The position numbers and the translations under genes are program-made. The notes beneath the pieces are model-generated. The model was not told the origin of the DNA and ran no database searches. It was given only the letters and a program-made list of their open reading frames with translations. DNA of 64,000 bases from Synergistetes bacterium ADurb.Bin155 (lineage in GTDB: Bacteria; Synergistota; Synergistia; Synergistales; Thermovirgaceae), in assembly GCA_002070395.1 (NCBI GenBank), contig MWDE01000001.1, positions 62,001-126,000 on the forward strand, written 5' to 3'. How positions within the stretch are numbered: the first letter of the stretch is position 1; every line of letters starts with the position of its first letter. Shown here one piece after another: positions 9,621 through 20,963 of this stretch.

Positions 9621-11392
9621 TCTGCGTGTCCAACCTGGGGAAGATCAAATGCCTTGCGGGGACGGTCATAAGGGCTGATTCGGCTTCACCGGTCTCCAAC
9701 TTCGAGGTCGCCAGGGTGGGGTCGGAGCGGCTCCTGGGGGAAGTGATAAGGATCGACGGCAAGGAAGTGGACATCCAGGTCTACGAGGAGATCGACGGCG
9801 TCCACGTCGGCGAACCGGTCGAATTCACCGGGGAACCTCTGGGCGTCGACCTGGGGCCGGGGCTCCTTGGAAGCGTTCTCGATGGTATCGGCAGGCCCCT
9901 GGGGGGCTTCTCTTCCGAAGAGGCCGGGGCTTTTTTTCTGAAAAGGGGTTTTTTCTCCAGGAGTCTGGATCCCGGAACCAGGTGGGCTTTCTTCCCCCTG
10001 AAGTCCCCGGGCGACAACCTTTCGCCCGGGGACGCTTTGGGCTTCGTCAAAGAAGGGGAGGACTTCAAGCACCTCGTGATGGCCCCCCTTGGGTCTGAGA
10101 TGTCAAGGGTCAGGGAAATAGCCTCCCCCGGGACTTTGGTCACCGTCGATGATGCCGTCGGCGTCCTCGAAAACAGTCTAGCGATAACCCCCTGCCAACG
10201 CTGGCATGTGAGGACGCCCCGACCCTGCGTGGAAAGGCTTCCCTTTTCGGAACCGCTCATAACCGGACAGAGGGTGCTGGATACCCTTTTCCCCGTCGCT
10301 CTCGGCGGGGCCGCTGTCATACCCGGGGGGTTCGGCACAGGCAAGACCGTCACCCAACAGTCCCTGGCCAAGTGGTGCAATGCGGGTGTCGTCGTATACA
10401 TAGGCTGCGGCGAGAGGGGGAACGAAATGACGGAGGTCCTCGAGGAGTTCCCCCACCTGAAAGACCCTCATACGGGCAGAACTCTCATGGAGAGGATGGT
10501 CCTCATCGCCAACACCTCCAACATGCCTGTCGCAGCGAGGGAGGCCAGCATCTACCTAGGGATGAGCATCGCCGAGTATTTCCGCGATATGGGGCTTGAC
10601 GTTGCCCTGATGGCCGATTCCACCTCTCGTTGGGCCGAGGCGCTGAGGGAGATCTCCGGCCGACTGGGTGAGATGCCCGGCGAGGAAGGCTATCCCGCTT
10701 ACCTCGGGTCCAGGCTCGCGCAATACTACGAGAGGGCCGGGAGAGTGAGGGTCCTCGGCGAGCCCCAGCGGAAGGGGTCGATCACGATATTCAACGCCGT
10801 TTCCCCTGCCGGTGGGGATTTCTCAGAACCCGTCACCCAGGCCAGCCTGAGGTTATCGGGGACCTTCTGGGCCCTCGACAAGAGGCTTGCCGAGGGCCGG
10901 CATTTCCCCTCGGTCAACTGGAAACAGAGCTATTCCCTCTATGAAAAAGCCCTGGAGCCTTTCTTTCTTGAAAACCTCGGCGAGCAATGGAAGGACTGCG
11001 CTTCCTTTCTCAAGAGTCTCCTGGAACGGGAGACGGAGCTGCTCTCACTGGTGCAGATAGTGGGGAGAGATGCCCTTTCGGAACAGGACAAGTGGGACCT
11101 GGAAATGGGGGAGATCGTGAGGGTCGCTTTCCTTCAACAGAACGCCTACGACCCCCATGACGCTTTCAATACGCTGGAACAACAGATGCGTTTGAGCGAG
11201 ATCCTGAAGGATCTCCAGTGCCTGGTGAGTGAAGAGATCGAAAGGGGCGTCCTGCACCAGCAGGTCCAGGGGCTGGGCTTGTTACGACAGGTCCTTGCGC
11301 TGAGGGGGGCGCCAGCTGAGGACTTTGAAAAGAGGTCTCACCAGTGGCTTGAAGAAGTGGCCCGATCGTTGACCACTTCGGAGGGACGCTGA
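9617..11392 (+). CDS. ntpA: V-type ATP synthase catalytic subunit A
   Basis: The 591-residue nucleotide-hydrolysing or synthesising subunit. Visible parts are the N-terminal beta barrel, the A-type insertion region (about residues 110-190), the P-loop GGFGTGKTV, the GERGNEM motif with the catalytic glutamate, LMADSTSRWAEALREISGR, and the GYPAYLGSRLAQYYERAG stretch. The GTG at 9617 overlaps the upstream stop by four bases; a second GTG three codons in is an alternative. Length and motif order are normal for bacterial and archaeal V/A-type enzymes. Confidence 0.97.
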   Translation: MICVSNLGKIKCLAGTVIRADSASPVSNFEVARVGSERLLGEVIRIDGKEVDIQVYEEIDGVHVGEPVEFTGEPLGVDLGPGLLGSVLDGIGRPLGGFSSEEAGAFFLKRGFFSRSLDPGTRWAFFPLKSPGDNLSPGDALGFVKEGEDFKHLVMAPLGSEMSRVREIASPGTLVTVDDAVGVLENSLAITPCQRWHVRTPRPCVERLPFSEPLITGQRVLDTLFPVALGGAAVIPGGFGTGKTVTQQSLAKWCNAGVVVYIGCGERGNEMTEVLEEFPHLKDPHTGRTLMERMVLIANTSNMPVAAREASIYLGMSIAEYFRDMGLDVALMADSTSRWAEALREISGRLGEMPGEEGYPAYLGSRLAQYYERAGRVRVLGEPQRKGSITIFNAVSPAGGDFSEPVTQASLRLSGTFWALDKRLAEGRHFPSVNWKQSYSLYEKALEPFFLENLGEQWKDCASFLKSLLERETELLSLVQIVGRDALSEQDKWDLEMGEIVRVAFLQQNAYDPHDAFNTLEQQMRLSEILKDLQCLVSEEIERGVLHQQVQGLGLLRQVLALRGAPAEDFEKRSHQWLEEVARSLTTSEGR

Positions 11393-11393
11393 A

Positions 11394-12779
11394 ATGGACC
11401 TTTACAGGGAAGGCACAAGGTCCATCAGCGGGGTAACGGGCCCCTTGCTCTTCGTTTCAAATGGCAGGAAGGCTGCCCTGGGCGAACTGGTCACCATCGA
11501 GACCAGCAAGGGAAAACGGACCGGACAGGTGCTGCAGATCGACGGCGACCTATGCGCGATCCAGGTCTTCGAGGGGACGTTGGGGCTCAACCCCGGCGAC
11601 TGCACCGTATGGTTCGAAAAGGACGTGGTCAAGGTACGGCTGGGACAGGTCCTGATGGGCCAGACCCTCGACGGCAGGGGCATCCCCAGGGGAGGGAAAG
11701 CCCTTCCCTGCTTCGAGAAGGAGGTCCCCATCACGGGTTCTCCCCTCAACCCGGCCATGAGGGCCGGCCCCAGCGACTTCGTCGAGACCGGCATCGCCTC
11801 AATTGACCTTCTTAACACGATCGTGAGAGGGCAAAAACTTCCCGTTTTTTCCGGATCGGGACTCCCCGCCAACGAGATAGCCGCCCAGGTGGTCAGACAG
11901 GCACACGTCCCGGGAAACCCGGAACAGTTCCTGGTCGTCTTCGCCGCCATCGGGATAACCGAAAGGGAGGCCCGTTTTTTCAGGGATTCCTTCGAGGAGT
12001 CGGGGGCCCTTTTCAACGGCGTCTTCGTGGTCAACTTGGCTGGAGATTCCGCCGTGGAACGACTCCTGGCGCCCCGTACCGCCCTGACGATAGCGGAATA
12101 CTTCGCCTTTGATCGCGGGTATGATGTCCTCGTGGTCATGACCGACATGCTCCATTACTGCGAAGCCCTCAGGGAGGTGAGCGCCGCGAGGGAGGAAGCC
12201 CCCGGCAGAAGGGGGTTCCCCGGTTACCTTTACTCGGACCTGGCCAGCCTTTATGAAAGGGCCGGCTGCGTAAAGGGGCTCAAGGGCAGCATAACCCAGA
12301 TCCCCATAGTATCCATGCCCGGCGATGATATGACCCACCCCGTGGTGGACCTCTCGGGCTACATAACGGAGGGTCAGATCGTTCTTGACAGGGGCCTGCA
12401 GGCGAGGGGGGTCTACCCGCCGATCAACGTCCTCTCAAGCCTCAGCAGGCTCATGAACAAGGGCATCGGTGAGGGAAGGACCTTTGCCGGCCACCGCCAG
12501 GTCGCGGACCAGCTTTTCGCCTCCTACGCCAGGTCCAGGGAGGTTTCCAGGCTTAGACTGATCGTAGGAGATGAAGGCCTGACGGAGACCGAGCTTCACT
12601 ACCTCCGGTTCGGTTCGGCCTTTGAAAGGCTCTTTCTGGACCAGGGGGACAGCGCTCTCTCTATCGGGGAGTCCCTGGCGGCGGCGGTGAGGGCGCTCTC
12701 CACCCTTCCCGATGAGGAACTGTTCAGGATCCCCGCCGACCTTATGGAGGAGATCAGGAGGGTCCGACTTGACCGGTAA
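11394..12779 (+). CDS. ntpB: V-type ATP synthase subunit B (non-catalytic)
   Basis: The 461-residue partner of subunit A in the hexameric head. It lacks a P-loop, as expected, and has PVFSGSGLPANEIAAQV in that place. VVMTDMLHYCEALREVSAAR, GFPGYLYSDLASLYERAG and GSITQIPIVSMPGDD are hallmark stretches. It begins one base after the subunit A stop, and its end overlaps subunit D. Confidence 0.97.
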   Translation: MDLYREGTRSISGVTGPLLFVSNGRKAALGELVTIETSKGKRTGQVLQIDGDLCAIQVFEGTLGLNPGDCTVWFEKDVVKVRLGQVLMGQTLDGRGIPRGGKALPCFEKEVPITGSPLNPAMRAGPSDFVETGIASIDLLNTIVRGQKLPVFSGSGLPANEIAAQVVRQAHVPGNPEQFLVVFAAIGITEREARFFRDSFEESGALFNGVFVVNLAGDSAVERLLAPRTALTIAEYFAFDRGYDVLVVMTDMLHYCEALREVSAAREEAPGRRGFPGYLYSDLASLYERAGCVKGLKGSITQIPIVSMPGDDMTHPVVDLSGYITEGQIVLDRGLQARGVYPPINVLSSLSRLMNKGIGEGRTFAGHRQVADQLFASYARSREVSRLRLIVGDEGLTETELHYLRFGSAFERLFLDQGDSALSIGESLAAAVRALSTLPDEELFRIPADLMEEIRRVRLDR

Positions 12780-13452
12780 TGACGTCCCGGTTTCCCGGAG
12801 TGAAATGATCGAAATAACGCGTCAGATAGGGAATATGCGTTTCGGCTGCTCCCTACTGGAGAGGAAGAAGGAAGCCCTCTTCAAAGAGATCGAGGCCGAC
12901 CGGACGACCTTCAGGGCCATGAGGAAGGAAGTGGAGGGCATGCTGGCCTTCGTATCCTACGCCTACGCCCTGGTCCGCCTTTTTGAGGGTGAATCGGTGA
13001 AGACCCTGCTCTTGTGGGGTGTCGAACCCAGGAAGGTCAGGATCGTAAGGCATACCCTCATGGGGTGCAAGTATTCCCAGTTCTATCCCGAGGACAAGGA
13101 TAGAGGGCGGCTTTTAGGCGGCCTGCTGATGGACCCCGCCCTGGCCTCTTTGCACGTGGATGAGCTCCTCGAGACCCTCGTAAGAATAGAACCCCTACTG
13201 TGGCGTTATATCAACCTCAAGTCCAAGCTGGACGCGCTGGAACTGGAGTTCGAGAAGACCAGGCGGAAGGTGAACAACCTTGAGCAGGAGATGCTTCCCG
13301 TGCTGGAAGCACAGGAGAGGCGGATAAGGCTGGCTCTCGCTGAAAGGGAAAGGGACGAGGCCCATGCCGTCAAGATGATGCTCAGGAAAAAGACAAGATC
13401 CCGAGGCACCTCCATCTCGGCCCGGCGGCGCGAAAGACCCGGCCGAGACTGA
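12769..13452 (+). CDS. ntpD: V-type ATP synthase subunit D (central rotor shaft)
   Basis: The rotor shaft that turns inside the A3B3 head; 227 residues from the start chosen here. It is nearly all helix, with a long N-terminal helix and a C-terminal helix (KVNNLEQEMLPVLEAQERRI) that form the coiled coil. I choose TTG 12769 because CAGGAGGG lies just upstream and this gives MTGNDVPVSRSEMIEITRQI, close to the usual family start. An in-frame ATG at 12712 would lie 68 bases inside subunit B and adds unlikely residues. It closes the ATPase operon. Confidence 0.92.
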   Translation: MTGNDVPVSRSEMIEITRQIGNMRFGCSLLERKKEALFKEIEADRTTFRAMRKEVEGMLAFVSYAYALVRLFEGESVKTLLLWGVEPRKVRIVRHTLMGCKYSQFYPEDKDRGRLLGGLLMDPALASLHVDELLETLVRIEPLLWRYINLKSKLDALELEFEKTRRKVNNLEQEMLPVLEAQERRIRLALAERERDEAHAVKMMLRKKTRSRGTSISARRRERPGRD

Positions 13453-13525
13453 CCATACCCTCCCTCACCCTACAGGTTAAAAACGTTCCAGGTCCTTTGT
13501 AAAAACGTCGTTGAGGAGTAACATC

Positions 13526-13546
13526 AAACGATAGCGGATCGTTTTT
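13526..13546 (+). terminator. Weak terminator-like hairpin after the V-ATPase operon
   Basis: A 7-bp inverted repeat AAACGAT/ATCGTTT around a 5-base loop ends in five T residues. The stem is AT-rich, so termination would be weak. It is the only candidate in the 119-base gap between the subunit D gene and ybaB; no convincing promoter is visible in the gap. Confidence 0.3.
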
Positions 13547-13571
13547 CGGATGGAAGGATGATATCAAAACG

Positions 13572-13880
13572 ATGAACATGGAACAGATGCTCAAGCAGGC
13601 GCAGAAGCTTCAGGCGGAGATAGGGAAGATCCAGGAGGGATTGGCCCGGGAAAGGGTCGAGGGAGTGGCGGGGGGTGGCATGGTCAAGGTAGCGGCCACC
13701 GGTCAGGGCGAGATCGTCGGCATCTCCATCGAACGGGAGGTTATCGACCCGGAAGAAAAGGAGATGCTGGAGGACCTTCTCCTCGCGGCCATCAATGACG
13801 CCTCCCGGAAAAGCAAGGAACTGGCCCAGTCGAGGCTCGGCAGGTTCGGGGCCGGTCTTGGGGTCCCCGGGCTAGGTTAG
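13572..13880 (+). CDS. ybaB: YbaB/EbfC family nucleoid-associated protein
   Basis: A 102-residue DNA-binding protein, often encoded with recR and thought to act as a nucleoid-associated factor. MNMEQMLKQAQKLQAEIGKIQ, the glycine-rich GGGMVKVAATGQGEIVGI strand region and DLLLAAINDASRKSKEL are typical. The usual dnaX partner is not present upstream. recR follows after 10 bases, so they form a two-gene unit. Confidence 0.92.
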   Translation: MNMEQMLKQAQKLQAEIGKIQEGLARERVEGVAGGGMVKVAATGQGEIVGISIEREVIDPEEKEMLEDLLLAAINDASRKSKELAQSRLGRFGAGLGVPGLG

Positions 13881-13890
13881 GAGGCCGGTC

Positions 13891-14520
13891 TTGTCCATTT
13901 CCGAACCCGTCGAAAGGTTGATGAAGCTCTTTTCACGCTTCCCTGGGGTGGGCGACAAGACCGCCAGGAGGTTCGCCCTTTTCCTTCTCCAGCAGCCGGG
14001 CGAATTCTCCGATGAATTGGCCTCGACCATCTCACTCATGAGGGAGAGCACCTTTTCCTGCTCCATCTGTGGCAACTTGACCACCGAGGATCCCTGCCCC
14101 GTCTGCTCCGATCCCTTCCGGGACAGGGGAGTTCTGTGTGTCCTGGAGAACGTCGAGGATATGCTTTCCCTTGAACAGGCCGGAGTCTTTTCAGGGCTCT
14201 ACTTCATCCTCGGAGGCAGGGTCTCGCCCATGGATGGGGAGGATCTCCCGCCGGAGAGGCTGTCCAGGCTGGGAGAATATGTACGGGAAGGAGGTTTCAG
14301 GGAGGTCATCATTGCCACGAACCCGAGCGTCGAGGGGGACTTGACCTTTTACGCCGTCCTTGACTCGCTTAAGTCGATGAAGCCAAGGATCACCAGGCTA
14401 GCCTTTGGATTGCCCCTCGGAGGGACCATCGGTTACGCCGACCGGGTCACCCTGCACGCCTCGATAGAGTCGAGGGTTGATGTAAGCCTGGCAAATAATT
14501 CTTTCGAAAGAAAGGAGTGA
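13891..14520 (+). CDS. recR: Recombination protein RecR
   Basis: A 209-residue recombination mediator that works with RecF/RecO to load RecA at gaps. It has an N-terminal helix-hairpin-helix (RFPGVGDKTARRFALFLL), a zinc finger (CSICGNLTTEDPCPVC) and a Toprim domain (about residues 80-170) with the VLENVEDM and ATNPSVEGD stretches. The TTG start follows an AGGAGG site by 6 bases. Length and domain order are normal. Confidence 0.95.
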   Translation: MSISEPVERLMKLFSRFPGVGDKTARRFALFLLQQPGEFSDELASTISLMRESTFSCSICGNLTTEDPCPVCSDPFRDRGVLCVLENVEDMLSLEQAGVFSGLYFILGGRVSPMDGEDLPPERLSRLGEYVREGGFREVIIATNPSVEGDLTFYAVLDSLKSMKPRITRLAFGLPLGGTIGYADRVTLHASIESRVDVSLANNSFERKE

Positions 14521-14524
14521 GAAC

Positions 14525-15687
14525 ATGGCCGAAGGAATATTCAAACTGATGCTTTACCTGGCAAGGGCTATCTTCGTCTTTCTTGGCGGCGTGGCGGGCT
14601 ACCAGGTGGTCAGGATAGCTGTTCTGCAGGACTGGTGGCCGAAAGGGACCTTCCACTTTTCCTTTATTCCCTTCATTTTCGGGGTGGTGCTTTTTGCCCT
14701 GATAGGTTACCTGGTAACCCCATTTTTCGTGCGATTACTCGGCTTTATAGGATTATCCTTTGAAAAGAACCTTGAAACCCTCAGTTGGCATGATATCTCC
14801 GTAGCCCTGGCCGGGCTCATCGCGGGCCTTATCGTGGCTAACCTGGCCGCCCTTCCCTTCGCCGACCTGCCGGTGGTGGGGAGTTACCTGGCGGTCCTTC
14901 TCAACGTGGTCCTCGGTTACCTCGGGGCCACCCTTTTCCTGAAAAGGAAGGAAGAGATCCACGGGATGTGGAGCTCTATAGGGGGGCTGAAACAGCGTTT
15001 CAGCATCCGGGGCAAAAGAACGAAGGAGAGCGGTGACAACGCTCTCACCGAACTGGCCATCGAACCCGGCAATGAAAGGCTCGCCGTGAAGCTCCTCGAC
15101 ACGAGCGTCATCATCGATGGCAGGATCCTGGAGATAGCCGCGACGGGTTTCCTGGAGGGGCCGTTCATCCTGCCCAGGTTCATCCTTAACGAACTCCAGA
15201 CCATAGCGGATTCCTCGGATCCGACCAGAAGGACCAAGGGGAGAAGGGGGCTCGACATCATCAACGAACTGCGGCAGCTCTCTGACGTCTCCGTACAGAT
15301 ACTGGAAGTGACCCTGAAGGATTTCGACGTGGGTTCCGTCGATGAGGGGCTTGTGGCCCTCGCTAAAGAACTGGCCGCCAAGGTGGTGACCACCGACTAC
15401 AATCTGAACAAGATCGCCCAGATCCAGGGTGTGAGCGTTCTCAACGTCAACGAATTGGCCAACGCGCTTAAACCCAGCCTTCTCCCCGGCGAATCCATCA
15501 CGGTCGATGTCCTGCGTGAGGGCAAGGAACCCCAGCAGGGCGTGGGTTACCTGGACGACGGGACCATGATCGTCGTTGAGAATGGTGAGGACTTCATCGG
15601 GAAGAGGGTAGAGGTGGTCGTAACGTCCATGCTACAGACTTCGGCGGGGAGGATGGTCTTCGGCAGGATAAAGAAAGAGGTCCGCCC

Positions 15688-15691
<4 letters not shown>
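14525..15691 (+). CDS. Membrane protein with PIN and TRAM domains (YacL-like)
   Basis: A 388-residue protein with four predicted membrane helices in the first 145 residues. A PIN nuclease-like domain follows (about residues 195-315), with acidic residues in LLDTSVIIDGR, ILNELQ, RGLDIINEL and VVTTDYNLNKIA. A TRAM domain, a predicted RNA-binding barrel, occupies about residues 325-385. The same layout is known from YacL of Firmicutes, whose role is not well defined. The ispDF GTG overlaps its stop by 4 bases, the same linkage to ispD/ispF seen for yacL in many genomes. Membrane-linked RNA processing is an inference. Confidence 0.9.
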
Positions 15692-18461
<2,770 letters not shown>

Positions 18462-18469
18462 GACCGCCA

Positions 18470-18524
18470 GACCCTTGGGGCGGCTCGTGACCGGGCCTTC
18501 CTTTTGATCCCAGGGTCGTCTTTT
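18470..18524 (+). terminator. Weak terminator candidate after guaB
   Basis: GACCCTTGG at 18470-18478 can pair, with one mismatch, with CCCAGGGTC at 18509-18517 across a 30-base loop; CTTTT follows. The long loop makes this uncertain. Confidence 0.25.
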
Positions 18525-18527
18525 CAG

Positions 18528-18557
18528 TTGTAAAAGTACCCGAAGCCGTGGTATACT
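18528..18557 (+). promoter_or_regulatory. Promoter of the rimP-nusA-infB operon
   Basis: TTGTAA and TATACT are separated by 18 bases, with an extended -10 (TGG before TATACT). Transcription would start near 18564, about 30 bases before the terminator hairpin in the leader. Confidence 0.65.
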
Positions 18558-18592
18558 CATTCCAGATGAACCGCCTAAAATGTTCGGATGGG

Positions 18593-18625
18593 CGAAGAGC
18601 AGGGGGATCCTGCTCTTCGTTTTTT
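18593..18625 (+). terminator. Leader terminator (putative attenuator) ahead of rimP
   Basis: A 10-11 bp stem, CGAAGAGCAG paired with CTGCTCTTCG around a short loop, is followed by six T residues. It lies between the promoter at 18528-18557 and the rimP start, so readthrough is needed to express the operon. In B. subtilis an attenuator ahead of the nusA operon responds to NusA; a similar role here is inference. Confidence 0.75.
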
Positions 18626-18675
18626 ATAAGCCTTTTGTTCTGGTCAAAGGATCTACAACAGGTGGTGCTTTGAGG

Positions 18676-19203
18676 ATGTCAAAACCTGCGGAAAGGGATG
18701 CCCTGCGCCGGATGCATGGCTCCATCAGGGAACTGGTGGAGGCCTCGGGTTATGAATACGTATGGTCGGAGCTGGTCATGGAAGAGGGCCGCTCTGTCCT
18801 CAGGGTGTTGATGGACAGCCTGGGGGGGGTCAACGTGAAGGATTGCGAGACTGTTTCGAGGAAACTCGGGAGGATGTTGGATGATCTCGATCCTGGACTT
18901 CCCGAAAGATACTTCCTCCAGGTGAGTTCCCCGGGGGTCGAGAGGCCGCTTATTACGTTGTCCGACTTTGTGCGCTTCGCGGGGAAGAGGGCGAAGGTCC
19001 GGCTGAAGGAGGGTGTCGACGGCCGCAAGAACCTGACGGGGACCATCCTGTCAGCCTCGGGGGATGTCGTCCGGTTCGATGATGATGGATCTGGAGAGGT
19101 TACTCTTCCCTTCGCCGATATTGCAAGATCAAATCTTCTCTTTGAAATGCCTGGTCCGTCCAGGCCCGATGTCAAGGGAAAGAAGAAAAGGGGGCAGCAG
19201 TGA
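18676..19203 (+). CDS. rimP: Ribosome maturation factor RimP
   Basis: Assists 30S subunit maturation. The product has about 175 residues from the ATG chosen here, with LDPGLPERYFLQVSSPGVERPL, the family signature, in the middle and an SH3-like C-terminal domain ending in a basic tail. An upstream in-frame ATG at 18580 overlaps the leader terminator and is rejected. TTG at 18670 is a close alternative, since AGGTGG at 18660-18665 could serve either. It is the first gene of the translation operon; its stop overlaps nusA by one base. Confidence 0.92.
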   Translation: MSKPAERDALRRMHGSIRELVEASGYEYVWSELVMEEGRSVLRVLMDSLGGVNVKDCETVSRKLGRMLDDLDPGLPERYFLQVSSPGVERPLITLSDFVRFAGKRAKVRLKEGVDGRKNLTGTILSASGDVVRFDDDGSGEVTLPFADIARSNLLFEMPGPSRPDVKGKKKRGQQ

Positions 19204-20309
19204 TGCAGCTGGGACGTGATTTCGTTCGAGCCCTGAAGCAGATAATGCAGGAGAGGAATCTACCCCTGGAGGTCATATCTTCGGGCCTGGAGGCGGCGCT
19301 GGTTTTCGCCTACCGTAAGTACAGGGGAGGCAACCAGAATGTCGAGGTTTACGTGGCCCTTGAGAGCGGAGAGATCTCCATCAGCGAAGTCAGGCAGATC
19401 GTCGATGAGATCAGCGACCCCGATACGGAGCTGACTCTGGACGACGCCGCCAAGCTTGGTTTCAACGATGTTGAGGTTGGGGATATAGTCCGGGTCGAGG
19501 TCGAACCGGAAAAGTTCGGGCGCATTGCGGCCCAGACCGCCCGGCAGGTCATCATACAAAGGCTAAAGGACGCCGAGAGACAGATCATCTATGAAGAATT
19601 CTCCGACAAGATCGGCGACTTGATCAACGGGGTGGTGTTCAAATCCGAAGACGACCAGGTTCTGGTCAGGCTCAACGACAGGACCGAAGCGATACTCCCC
19701 AGAGAAGAGCGGATCGTGGGTGAATCCTATGCCCTTGGGAGCAGGATGAAGTTTTTCCTCGTAGAGGTGAGGCAGACCACCAGGGGTCCCAAGATAATTG
19801 TCTCCCGAAGTCACCCCGGGCTGCTCAGGAAACTCCTGGAACTGGAGATCCCGGAGGTAAGAGAGGGGACCATTGAGATCAGGGAGATCGTAAGGGAATC
19901 CGGGGTGAGGGCCAAGGTGGCCGTATCCACCCTGGACCCTAACGTGGACCCCGTTGGAGCCTGTATAGGCAACGCCGGCGCCAGGATCAAATCCATAAGC
20001 AAGGAACTGGGAGGCGAAAGGATCGACGTGGTCGTCTGGAGCAGCGACCCCCTGATCTTCATCAGGAACGCCCTGTCGCCGGCCAGGGTCCTGAAAGTCG
20101 AGCCCGTACTGGAGCAGGAGAGAGCCGTCCAGGTCTTCGTGCGGCCGGACCACCTTTCCCTGGCCATAGGGAAAGCCGGCCAAAATGTCAGGCTTGCGGC
20201 TCGATTGACCAAATGGAAGATCGACATCAAGGTCCTGGAACCCGAAAAATTGCCGACCCTCCAGGATCTGTTCGATGAACTTATCAACACCGAAGAGGTT
20301 GAGTCGTGA
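19203..20309 (+). CDS. nusA: Transcription termination/antitermination factor NusA
   Basis: Binds RNA polymerase and controls pausing, termination and antitermination. The 368-residue protein has the N-terminal polymerase-binding domain (1 to about 125), an S1 domain (about 130-200) and two KH domains (GACIGNAGARIKSISKELGG, and LAIGKAGQNVRLAARLTKWK near the C-terminus). It lacks the extra acidic repeats of E. coli NusA, as most bacteria do. A GTG one codon earlier is an equal start candidate. It may act on the terminator in its own operon leader. Confidence 0.96.
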   Translation: MQLGRDFVRALKQIMQERNLPLEVISSGLEAALVFAYRKYRGGNQNVEVYVALESGEISISEVRQIVDEISDPDTELTLDDAAKLGFNDVEVGDIVRVEVEPEKFGRIAAQTARQVIIQRLKDAERQIIYEEFSDKIGDLINGVVFKSEDDQVLVRLNDRTEAILPREERIVGESYALGSRMKFFLVEVRQTTRGPKIIVSRSHPGLLRKLLELEIPEVREGTIEIREIVRESGVRAKVAVSTLDPNVDPVGACIGNAGARIKSISKELGGERIDVVVWSSDPLIFIRNALSPARVLKVEPVLEQERAVQVFVRPDHLSLAIGKAGQNVRLAARLTKWKIDIKVLEPEKLPTLQDLFDELINTEEVES

Positions 20310-20626
20310 CGGGAACGGGTGTTGTTCACGAAAAAAGGAAAAGACCCAGGACCTGTACAGGTTGCGGAGGAGAATTCCCCAAAAGGAACTTGTTGCGGAT
20401 CGTCCGACGCCCCGACGGGGAGGTCGTCGTTGACCCCTCCGGAAGGGCCCCGGGAAGGGGTGCTTATATCTGCCGGAATCTCGCCTGCCTGGAATTGGCT
20501 TTGAAGAAAAAGCAACTGGCCCGGTCCCTCAAAACACCGGTACCTGAAAAGCTCATATCTTCACTGAAGGTCCTTCTCGACGAAAGAGGTGACCCTGATC
20601 CCCGGGGGGAAGACGATCTTGGATGA
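20306..20626 (+). CDS. ylxR: YlxR family RNA-binding protein
   Basis: A 106-residue DUF448 protein. The family signature is clear: CTGCGGEFPKRNLLRIVR, then PSGRAPGRGAYIC and a basic KKKQLARSL segment. Structural work on homologues points to nucleic-acid binding, and the gene sits between nusA and infB in many bacteria. GTG start overlapping the nusA stop (GTGA). Confidence 0.92.
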   Translation: MTGTGVVHEKRKRPRTCTGCGGEFPKRNLLRIVRRPDGEVVVDPSGRAPGRGAYICRNLACLELALKKKQLARSLKTPVPEKLISSLKVLLDERGDPDPRGEDDLG

Positions 20627-20963
20627 AAAACTGTCCGGCCTTTTCGGGATCGCAAGGAAAGCCGGGATGCTTTACGCGGGGCAGGACGCAGTAAGGACTG
20701 AACTCAGGAAAGGAGCCAGGCTCCTGGTGGTCCTGACCCGGGACCACTCGTCGAACGTGAGGTCCATGGTGGAAGGGTACAGACGACGTGGCGCTTGCCG
20801 TGTCGTCGTCACCGAGTCTCTCGGAAGGGGAGAGTTGGGAGGTCTGCTCTCAACGGGGCAAACCCAGATCGTCGGCCTGCCCCTTGGTAACGGGTTGTCG
20901 GGTAAGATTGAGAAGCTAGTGGCCGGGGAGGTCGATAGAAATGAGCAAGATCAGGGTCTATGA
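20619..20963 (+). CDS. L7Ae-family ribosomal protein (YlxQ-like)
   Basis: A small L7Ae/L30e-fold RNA-binding protein of about 114 residues, usually found next to ylxR. FGIARKAGMLYAGQDAVRTEL is the conserved N-terminal helix, followed by LVVLTRDHSSN. I choose TTG 20619, preceded by GGGGGGAAGA, which gives MDEKLSGLFGIARKAG; a GTG at 20589 would add ten residues inside ylxR. Its 3' end overlaps infB by 23 bases. Homologues bind kink-turn RNA; the cellular role is not settled. Confidence 0.88.
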   Translation: MDEKLSGLFGIARKAGMLYAGQDAVRTELRKGARLLVVLTRDHSSNVRSMVEGYRRRGACRVVVTESLGRGELGGLLSTGQTQIVGLPLGNGLSGKIEKLVAGEVDRNEQDQGL

